Positions 6,179 through 11,300 of a stretch of 11,759 nt of DNA are shown here, piece by piece. The notes under the pieces were generated by a model. The model ran no database searches. It had not been told where the DNA came from and was given only the letters and a program-made list of their open reading frames with translations. Source of the DNA: CAZDRB01 sp964507925 (GTDB lineage Bacteria > Patescibacteriota > Microgenomatia > UBA1400 > UBA12108). Location of the stretch: assembly GCA_964507925.1 (NCBI GenBank), contig CAZDRB010000024.1, forward strand, positions 1 to 11,759. Reading direction: 5' to 3'. The position numbers and the translations under genes are program-made. Each line of letters opens with the position of its first letter. Position 1 is the first letter of the stretch.

Positions 6179-6550
6179 ATGGTAGTCTCAAGAAACACTA
6201 AAACCTTAACCGAAGGCAGGATCTATATCCTTGCAACCTTCAACAACACGGTCGTGACTATAACCGACACCGAAGGTAATGTCGTCAACTGGAGCTCGAC
6301 CGGCAAAGTCGGCTTTAAGGGATCACGAAAATCAACACCATTTGCCGCCACTCAGGCGATCACCGCCGCAATTGACGCTGCCAAGGGTATGGGTCTTCGC
6401 TCTGCTTCGGTCTACATCAAGGGACCAGGTCCAGGTCGCGACGCTGCTCTTCGTGTGATGCGCGGGATCGGTATCAGAGTAGTTGAAATGATCGATGTTA
6501 CTCCTATTCCACATAACGGTACACGTGCCAAAAAACCGAGGCACGGCTAA
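6179..6550 (+). CDS. rpsK: Small-subunit ribosomal protein uS11
   Basis: A 123-residue uS11 of the 30S platform, near the E site and the mRNA exit. Motifs: ILATFNNTVVTITDTEGNVV, WSSTGKVGFKGSRKSTPFAA, YIKGPGPGRDAALR and the closing DVTPIPHNGTRAKKPR. The family usually has HNGCRPPK, so the C-terminal turn is modified. Length is normal. The ATG at 6179 lies one base after the rpsM stop (TAATATG), with GGAGGA at 6163-6168 ten bases away. rpsD follows after nine bases. Confidence 0.98.
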   Translation: MVVSRNTKTLTEGRIYILATFNNTVVTITDTEGNVVNWSSTGKVGFKGSRKSTPFAATQAITAAIDAAKGMGLRSASVYIKGPGPGRDAALRVMRGIGIRVVEMIDVTPIPHNGTRAKKPRHG

Positions 6551-6559
6551 AAGGACATT

Positions 6560-7168
6560 ATGGCAAGATACACAGGACCAAAAAACAAAAAAGCTCGTAG
6601 ACTAGGTATGGACCTAGCTCTCAAATCAAACCCAAAGTCCCTTGAGCGCCGCCTCAACACTCCTCCAGGTCAGCATGGCCGCAAGGGTACGCGCAAGGTC
6701 TCAGACTATGGTGTTCAGCTCGCCGAGAAGCAAAAAGCCAAGATTATCTACGGCCTCCTCGAGCGCCAATTCAAAAAATACTACACGATCGCCTCTCGTG
6801 ATCCTCTCGCAACCGGCGAAGTTATGCTCTCCCTTCTTGAGCGCCGCCTCGACAACTGTGTTTATCGACTCGGATTTGTACCAACTAGGGCTGCTGCAAG
6901 ACAACTTGTCAGCCACGGCAACGTCACAGTCAATGGCAAAAAACTTAACATCCCCTCATACACCGTCAAGCTCGGCGACGTCATAGGACTAACCGACACA
7001 GCTACCAAGATCCCCTATATCAAGGCTCGCCTAGAGGACAAAGACATTACTTCAACTCCCTGGCTAGATCGCAAGGCCACTCTAGGCAAGGTTTCTCGCT
7101 TACCTGAAAGAAGCGACATCACTGAGGCTATTAACGAACAATTAATCGTGGAGTATTACTCTCGTTAA
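6560..7168 (+). CDS. rpsD: Small-subunit ribosomal protein uS4, zinc-free form
   Basis: A 202-residue uS4, the primary assembly protein that binds the 5' domain of 16S rRNA and helps form the mRNA entry channel. It opens MARYTGPKNKKARRLG and has TPPGQHGRKG, then the S4 RNA-binding domain from about residue 94 (RRLDNCVYRLGFVPTRAAAR, then VSHGNVTVNGK). No Cys pairs are present at the N-terminus, so it is the zinc-free type, unlike uS14 and bL36 here. The end IVEYYSR is standard. AAAGGA at 6550-6555, four bases before ATG, supports the start. In E. coli uS4 autoregulates the alpha operon; I see no matching leader structure here. Confidence 0.98.
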   Translation: MARYTGPKNKKARRLGMDLALKSNPKSLERRLNTPPGQHGRKGTRKVSDYGVQLAEKQKAKIIYGLLERQFKKYYTIASRDPLATGEVMLSLLERRLDNCVYRLGFVPTRAAARQLVSHGNVTVNGKKLNIPSYTVKLGDVIGLTDTATKIPYIKARLEDKDITSTPWLDRKATLGKVSRLPERSDITEAINEQLIVEYYSR

Positions 7169-7184
7169 TAAGCTATATAAAAAT

Positions 7185-7193
7185 AAAGGGGGA
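7185..7193 (+). promoter_or_regulatory. Strong ribosome binding site before rpoA
   Basis: AAAGGGGGA precedes ATG 7197 by three bases and a second in-frame ATG (7206) by 12. The family start (a short hydrophobic strand before K-T-I-E-E-K) favours the first ATG, but either could be used from this site. Confidence 0.6.
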
Positions 7194-7196
7194 CCT

Positions 7197-8093
7197 ATGC
7201 AAGTAATGAACTTTTCAGTCAAAACCATCGAAGAAAAAGCCAACTACGGAGTTTTTGCGATCGAACCACTAGAGAGTGGTTTTGGTCACACACTTGGCAA
7301 CGCTCTTCGCCGTGTTCTTCTCTCCAGCTTCCGCGGTGCTGCAATCACCGAGGTCAAGGTCGAGGGAGTCTCTCACAAATTCTCGACCCTTTCTGGCATG
7401 AGCGAGGATATGATCGAACTTATCCTCAACCTCAAATCAGTTAAAGTCTCCTACGAGGGGGAAGAGTCAGTCACCGCCAAAATTAATGTCAAAGGTCCAA
7501 AGACCGTGACCGCAAGAGACATCGTCGCGCCCGCGACCGTTAAGATAGTTAACTCTGATGCAGTCATCGCCTCACTTGGCAAAGACGCCAAACTTGCGCT
7601 TGAGATGAAGATCTCAACCGGCTATGGCTACTCTCCTGCAGACGACAGACAATCAAGCGCCCTTGGCATAATTCCAATCGACGCAATCTACTCACCAGTT
7701 GAAAGAGTTGCCTACAAAGTCGAGGCTACTCGCGTGGGACGTCGCACTGACTACGACAAAGTCGTCATGGAGATCTATACCGACGGCTCTAGACTCCCTT
7801 CTGAGGCACTCAAAGAAGCAGCCAAAATTTTGGTCGCCGCTTTTGAGCAAATCGTCGATCCCAAAGTCATCGAGACGCAACTTGAGCCCTCAACTCACTT
7901 GTCCAGTACGCTCGTCGAAGATCTCGGACTCCCGACCAGAGTCGCCAACGCGCTCAAGGCATCGGGATACAAGACTGCTGCTGAGCTTGCGAAAGCTACC
8001 GACCGCGATCTCAAAAATGTTAAAAATCTCGGCGGCAAATCTCTAGGGTTAATTGATGAGGCGCTCACCGCCAAAGGTCTAAAGCGAGCATGA
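7197..8093 (+). CDS. rpoA: RNA polymerase alpha subunit
   Basis: A 298-residue alpha subunit, the dimer that nucleates RNA polymerase assembly and contacts activators and UP elements. The N-terminal domain (about residues 1-228) contains IEPLESGFGHTLGNALRRVL, with Arg38-Arg39 at the place of the assembly-critical arginine pair. The C-terminal domain (about 240-298) keeps LGLPTRVANALKASGY and a helix-hairpin-helix NLGGKSLGLIDEAL, so DNA and activator contacts should be possible. It is some 20-30 residues shorter than most homologues, chiefly because the interdomain linker is short. Its TGA stop overlaps the rplQ start (ATGA). The 28-base gap after rpsD holds the strong AAAGGGGGA ribosome binding site. 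Confidence 0.98.
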   Translation: MQVMNFSVKTIEEKANYGVFAIEPLESGFGHTLGNALRRVLLSSFRGAAITEVKVEGVSHKFSTLSGMSEDMIELILNLKSVKVSYEGEESVTAKINVKGPKTVTARDIVAPATVKIVNSDAVIASLGKDAKLALEMKISTGYGYSPADDRQSSALGIIPIDAIYSPVERVAYKVEATRVGRRTDYDKVVMEIYTDGSRLPSEALKEAAKILVAAFEQIVDPKVIETQLEPSTHLSSTLVEDLGLPTRVANALKASGYKTAAELAKATDRDLKNVKNLGGKSLGLIDEALTAKGLKRA

Positions 8094-8605
8094 AAAAAAG
8101 AATCTCGGGATACAAACTAAATATGGACTCGTCGGCCAGGCTGGCGCTGATGAAAAATCTTGTCTCAGAACTAGTGAGACACGAAGCTATCGTCACGACC
8201 AAAACCAAAGCCAAGGCGGTAACTCCAATATTTGAAAAGATCTTAACCCGCGCCAAAGTCGACACAATTCAAAATCGCCGCATGGTGCAGGCATACATCC
8301 AAAATCCCGAGCTCGTCAAAAAGCTCTTCGAGAGCATCGCCCCTCGTTACAAAACAGTCCGGGGTGGCTACACCAAGCTCTTGGTGATTGGTAACCGCCT
8401 TGGGGATAACGCCTCGACAGCCAAGCTTATTCTTACCAAAAAGCTCTCTCTCGATGAAGCCAAAGAAATCAAAAAATCCGAGCCCAAAAAGTTGGTCAAA
8501 ACCAAGCCAGTCAAAAAAACTCAAGAGATCGCGCCAGAAAAAACCAAAGCTACCAAGGCCGCGCCCAAGATCGTTACTCGTACCGGGAAAAGGGGTGACA
8601 AATAA
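8090..8605 (+). CDS. rplQ: Large-subunit ribosomal protein bL17 with a Lys-rich C-terminal extension
   Basis: A 171-residue bL17, which lies near the polypeptide exit of the 50S subunit. The core (about residues 1-117) shows KRISGYKLNMDSSARLAL, ALMKNLVSELVRHEAIVTT and KAKAVTPIFEKILTRAK, ending in GNRLGDNASTAKLILTKKL. Typical bL17 stops near 115-130. Here about 54 more residues follow, 16 of them Lys, with runs such as KKLVKTKPVKK, low in complexity and probably disordered. The start overlaps the rpoA stop (ATGA). The stop overlaps the rplM start (TAATG). The extension is read in the same continuous frame with no frameshift sign. Confidence 0.96.
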   Translation: MKKRISGYKLNMDSSARLALMKNLVSELVRHEAIVTTKTKAKAVTPIFEKILTRAKVDTIQNRRMVQAYIQNPELVKKLFESIAPRYKTVRGGYTKLLVIGNRLGDNASTAKLILTKKLSLDEAKEIKKSEPKKLVKTKPVKKTQEIAPEKTKATKAAPKIVTRTGKRGDK

Positions 8606-9024
8606 TGAAAAAAGCAACTTCTATGGTCAAGACAGCTGATATCAAACGGGACTGGCATCTAATCGATTGTCAGGGTCAAACACTTGGTCGTCTCGCAACC
8701 AAGATCGCTTCTCTACTGATCGGCAAGCACAAGGCCAACTACACTCCTCACATGGACATGGGCGACCTCGTCGTAGTCGTGAACGCTCGGGAGATCAAAA
8801 CCACCGGCAACAAGCTCATGGACAAGTTCTACTCCCGCCACTCAGGTTTTCCTGGAGGATTTCGTCAAGAATCACTCGGCAATCTTCTCGAGCGCGAACC
8901 AACCAAGGTAATCGAGCGAGCAGTTCGCGGAATGTTGCCCAAGAACAAGCTTCAATCATCTCGCATGTCTAGACTTAAAGTATACTCAGGAAAGGACCAC
9001 CCTCATGGCGAAATCAAAAGCTAA
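8605..9024 (+). CDS. rplM: Large-subunit ribosomal protein uL13
   Basis: A 139-residue uL13, an early 50S assembly protein. Motifs: KRDWHLIDCQGQTLGRLATK, LLIGKHKANYTPHMDMGDLV, VNAREIKTTGNK, and the C-terminal region RAVRGMLPKNKL with LKVYSGKDHPH. Length is close to the usual 142. The ATG at 8605 shares its A with the rplQ stop (TAATG), and AGGGGTGA at 8591-8598 lies six bases upstream. A second Met at residue 7 is possible but less well placed. The last 20 bases are shared in another frame with rpsI, its usual partner. Confidence 0.97.
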   Translation: MKKATSMVKTADIKRDWHLIDCQGQTLGRLATKIASLLIGKHKANYTPHMDMGDLVVVVNAREIKTTGNKLMDKFYSRHSGFPGGFRQESLGNLLEREPTKVIERAVRGMLPKNKLQSSRMSRLKVYSGKDHPHGEIKS

Positions 9025-9433
9025 CTACACCTACGCAGTCGGTCGCAGAAAAACCTCAAACGCGAGGATCAGGCTCTATAATTCAGCCTCTGTTCCTGGC
9101 AAAGAAGGAGTTCAACTCCTCGTGAATGACCAGCCGGCAGAACTTTATTTCCCTGGAGAAACAGCCAAAGCAACTTACCGCAAACCATTCTTTTTGACTG
9201 AGACCTTAAACAAAGTGTCTGCCTCCGTTGTAGTTGCAGGATCAGGCAAAATGAGTCAGCTCGACGCCGTGGTTCATGGCCTGGCTCGTGCCCTCTCCGC
9301 TCTTAATCCCGAAAAATATCGTCCCGTCCTCAAATCAGCAGGGCTCTTGACTCGTGATCCTCGTGCCAAGCAGCGTCGCATGATCGGCACCGGTGGCAAA
9401 GCTCGCCGCACCAAACAATCTCCAAAACGCTAA
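9005..9433 (+). CDS. rpsI: Small-subunit ribosomal protein uS9, divergent
   Basis: A 142-residue uS9 of the 30S head, whose C-terminal tail reaches the P-site tRNA anticodon arm. The start YAVGRRKTSNARIRLY and the later HGLARALSALNPEKYRPVLK with GLLTRDPR identify it. It is about 12 residues longer than E. coli uS9. The Gly-rich GGG..GQ segment is replaced by AGSGKMSQ, and the tail ends SPKR rather than FSKR, although the terminal Lys-Arg that meets the tRNA is kept. The start lies inside rplM, 20 bases before its stop. It is supported by AAAGGA at 8991-8996, eight bases upstream. It is the last ribosomal gene; a recA promoter follows within ten bases of the stop. Confidence 0.96.
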   Translation: MAKSKANYTYAVGRRKTSNARIRLYNSASVPGKEGVQLLVNDQPAELYFPGETAKATYRKPFFLTETLNKVSASVVVAGSGKMSQLDAVVHGLARALSALNPEKYRPVLKSAGLLTRDPRAKQRRMIGTGGKARRTKQSPKR

Positions 9434-9442
9434 AACACAGTA

Positions 9443-9471
9443 TTGACTTTCGGGTACTATTTGGTCATAGT
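9443..9471 (+). promoter_or_regulatory. Predicted sigma-70-type promoter of recA-recX
   Basis: TTGACT at 9443-9448 (five of six consensus bases) is followed after 17 bases by CATAGT at 9466-9471 (four of six). This predicts transcription start near 9478, about 23 bases before the recA ATG. It occupies most of the 67-base gap between rpsI and recA. No terminator is seen between rpsI and this promoter, so read-through from the ribosomal cluster is also possible. Confidence 0.65.
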
Positions 9472-9472
9472 A
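9455..9472 (+). promoter_or_regulatory. Candidate operator: inverted repeat over the recA -10 element
   Basis: TACTAT (9455-9460) and ATAGTA (9467-9472) are perfect inverted 6-base arms with a 6-base centre, covering the promoter spacer and the whole -10 element. A dimeric repressor bound here would block RNA polymerase. recA is the classic target of LexA, so an SOS operator is a reasonable guess, but the sequence is not the E. coli (CTGT-N8-ACAG) or Bacillus (GAAC-N4-GTTC) box and no lexA gene is in the window. Confidence 0.4.
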
Positions 9473-9475
9473 GAG

Positions 9476-9490
9476 AAAGAATATTTCTTT
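9476..9490 (+). promoter_or_regulatory. Perfect inverted repeat at the recA transcription start / leader
   Basis: AAAGAA (9476-9481), TAT, TTCTTT (9485-9490) form a perfect 6-base-arm repeat. It ends two bases before the GGAGG ribosome binding site (9492-9496) and covers the predicted start of transcription. It could be a second DNA operator, or a weak AU-rich RNA hairpin next to the ribosome binding site if transcripts begin upstream. Confidence 0.35.
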
Positions 9491-9500
9491 TGGAGGTACT

Positions 9501-10541
9501 ATGGCAAAAAAATCAGACAAAGCAGATAAAACCGTAAGTCCAAAATCATCTCTTCAATCAGAAAAACTTCAGGCAATCAAAGTGGCCATGGAGCAAATCG
9601 ACAAACAATTTGGTGCTGGCTCTATCATGAAACTTGGCGTCTCTCACCACATGGACATCGAAAGCATCCCAACCTCAGCCATGGCGCTAGACCTAGCTCT
9701 TGGCATTGGTGGGTTTCCCCGTGGTCGCATCACCGAGATCTACGGCCCTGAGGCCTCCGGCAAAACCACGGTTTGTTTGCACGTCATCGCCGAAGCCCAA
9801 AAACAAGGTGGTACCGCGGCCTTTATTGATGCCGAGCACGCCCTCGACCCAGCCCGCGCCAAAGCCGTTGGAGTCAATCTCGATGAGCTCTTGATCTCTC
9901 AGCCAGATACTGGTGAGCAAGCGCTCGAAATCGCGGAGACCCTCATTCGCTCCGGGGCAGTCGACGTCATCGTAGTTGACTCAGTCGCCGCGCTCGTCCC
10001 CAAAGCCGAGATAGAGGGAGACATGGGTGACTCGGTTATGGGCATGCAGGCGAGACTCATGAGCCAAGCACTTCGCAAGTTAACCGGAGCGATCTCAAAA
10101 AGCAAGTCAGTCATGATCTTTACCAACCAACTCCGTCAAAAAATAGGCGTTATGTTTGGCAATCCAGAAACTACAACCGGTGGCCAAGCGCTTAAGTTTT
10201 ATTCTTCGATCCGAGTTGACATGCGAAAAATTGGTAACATCACCGAAGGAGAAATTATCATAGGCTCTAGGCACCGCGCCAAAATAGTCAAAAACAAAGT
10301 CGCTCCTCCGTTCAAAATCGCCGAGTTTGACATCATGACAACCGGAGGAATTTCTCGCTCTGGAGGCATCTTGGATGTTGCGGTCGATCAAGAAATCATC
10401 GAAAAGTCTGGCTCCTTCTTTAAGTATCACGGCGAAATGCTCGCTCAGGGAAGAGAAGCCAGCAAAATCCTTCTTGAAGAAAAGCCCGAGCTCATGAAAA
10501 AAATCGAAAAAGAGATTTGGGACAAAATCAGAAAATCCTAA
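9501..10541 (+). CDS. recA: Recombinase RecA
   Basis: A 346-residue RecA, the ATP-dependent strand-exchange protein that forms filaments on single-stranded DNA and would trigger LexA self-cleavage if an SOS system exists. Walker A is at residues 82-90 (GPEASGKTT, usually GPESSGKTT), the catalytic Glu is at 112, and Walker B ends at Asp160 (VIVVDSVAAL). The allosteric Gln is in FTNQLRQK (usually FINQ), and the L2 loop keeps MFGNPETTTGG. Motifs sit about 16 residues later than in E. coli because of a Lys/Ser-rich N-terminal extension. The C-terminus is basic and lacks the acidic tail of E. coli RecA. GGAGG at 9492-9496 fixes the start. recX follows after one base. Confidence 0.99.
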   Translation: MAKKSDKADKTVSPKSSLQSEKLQAIKVAMEQIDKQFGAGSIMKLGVSHHMDIESIPTSAMALDLALGIGGFPRGRITEIYGPEASGKTTVCLHVIAEAQKQGGTAAFIDAEHALDPARAKAVGVNLDELLISQPDTGEQALEIAETLIRSGAVDVIVVDSVAALVPKAEIEGDMGDSVMGMQARLMSQALRKLTGAISKSKSVMIFTNQLRQKIGVMFGNPETTTGGQALKFYSSIRVDMRKIGNITEGEIIIGSRHRAKIVKNKVAPPFKIAEFDIMTTGGISRSGGILDVAVDQEIIEKSGSFFKYHGEMLAQGREASKILLEEKPELMKKIEKEIWDKIRKS

Positions 10542-10542
10542 G

Positions 10543-11160
10543 ATGCCAATCGTTACGCGACTAGTTGCTGGCAAAAAAAATCCCAATCGGGTCAATATAT
10601 TTCTTGACGGCAAGTTTGCACTCGCGCTTTCGATCGACAAAGTGGTGACGTATGGTCTCAAAAAAGACCTCGAACTTTCTACCGACCAAGTAGATGAGCT
10701 TAAAATGGGTGATCAGGAGGACTATCTCTACTCCAAAGCTCTCAACTTTGTCTCCTATCGACCTCGTTCACTCAAAGAAGTCAGAGATCGGCTGGTCAAG
10801 TATGGGGCGTCTGGGGCAGACCAAGCACGAATCATCGAAAAACTAACATCAAAAAAATTTCTCGATGATCTTGCATTTGCCCGCTGGTTTGTGGAATCTA
10901 GAAACGCCCATAGGCCCCGCTCGCCCCTCCATCTTACTCAGGAGCTAAGAGCCAAGGGAATATCTCAGGAGATTATCTCAGAAATCAAAAATGAGTTTGC
11001 AGATCCAGCAAGTAGCATCATCTCAATCTTAAATAAAAAGCTGGGAACCCCCCGGGTTCTTGATCGTGAGGAAAAGCAAAAAATCTCCCTGTCTCTCTCC
11101 AGGCAGGGATATTCCTGGGACGTAATCAAAAGAGTTGTCAAAAGCTGGGAATCAGAGTAA
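10543..11160 (+). CDS. recX: RecA modulator RecX
   Basis: A 205-residue RecX-family protein. RecX binds in the groove of the RecA filament and limits or remodels it. After about 60 residues with no motif I recognise come the helical RecX repeats: ALNFVSYRPRSLKEVRDRL (66-84), then KKFLDDLAFARWFVESRNAH (104-123) with SPLHLTQELRAKGI, and a last repeat EKQKISLSLSRQGYSWDVIK near the C-terminus. Length is within the family range (about 150-270). It starts one base after the recA stop with no clear Shine-Dalgarno sequence, so it is probably translated by ribosomes coming from recA, which would keep it below RecA. This tandem order is common in bacteria and supports the identification. Confidence 0.93.
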   Translation: MPIVTRLVAGKKNPNRVNIFLDGKFALALSIDKVVTYGLKKDLELSTDQVDELKMGDQEDYLYSKALNFVSYRPRSLKEVRDRLVKYGASGADQARIIEKLTSKKFLDDLAFARWFVESRNAHRPRSPLHLTQELRAKGISQEIISEIKNEFADPASSIISILNKKLGTPRVLDREEKQKISLSLSRQGYSWDVIKRVVKSWESE

Positions 11161-11242
11161 AATAGACCTACTATTCAAGAAAATATTACAAAAATACACA
11201 TGATCAAGTTATATTTATCAAACGCTGTTACCAAACTTAGCT

Positions 11243-11259
11243 AAGATTCGGTCTTTTTT
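11243..11259 (+). terminator. Weak candidate terminator of recA-recX
   Basis: AAGA and TCTT pair around a TTCGG loop and run into six Ts (11254-11259). The stem is only four to five pairs, so this is much weaker than a normal intrinsic terminator. It is the only such structure between recX and rny. Confidence 0.22.
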
Positions 11260-11291
11260 GTGGTGTTTTCTTGAGAGTTATACCAGTTTTT

Positions 11292-11296
11292 AGGAG
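11292..11296 (+). promoter_or_regulatory. Ribosome binding site fixing the rny start
   Basis: AGGAG lies four bases before ATG 11301. It decides between this start and the open frame that continues upstream to 11241, whose only conventional start is a TTG at 11271 without a matching ribosome binding site. Confidence 0.65.
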
Positions 11297-11300
11297 TTTT

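Larger units (their letters stand above)
11161..11300 (+). other. Intergenic region between recX and rny
   Basis: This 140-base AT-rich gap is the longest non-coding stretch of the window. It holds a weak AATAG/CTATT inverted repeat just after recX (11161-11175), a TATATT -10-like hexamer at 11210-11215 with only a poor -35 candidate (ATTACA 11185-11190, 19-base spacer), a 10-base palindrome CTTAGCTAAG (11236-11245), a small hairpin plus T-run (11243-11259), and a TTATAC -10-like element at 11278-11283 without a good -35. A promoter for rny is expected here, but none of these is convincing alone. Confidence 0.4.

Noticed and set aside
10107..10661. Minus-strand frame of 184 codons opposite recA and recX
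   Set aside because: It crosses two firmly identified genes and has no family resemblance.
11236..11245. 10-base palindrome CTTAGCTAAG upstream of rny
   Set aside because: About eleven such palindromes are expected by chance in a sequence of this length, and nothing else points to a binding site.
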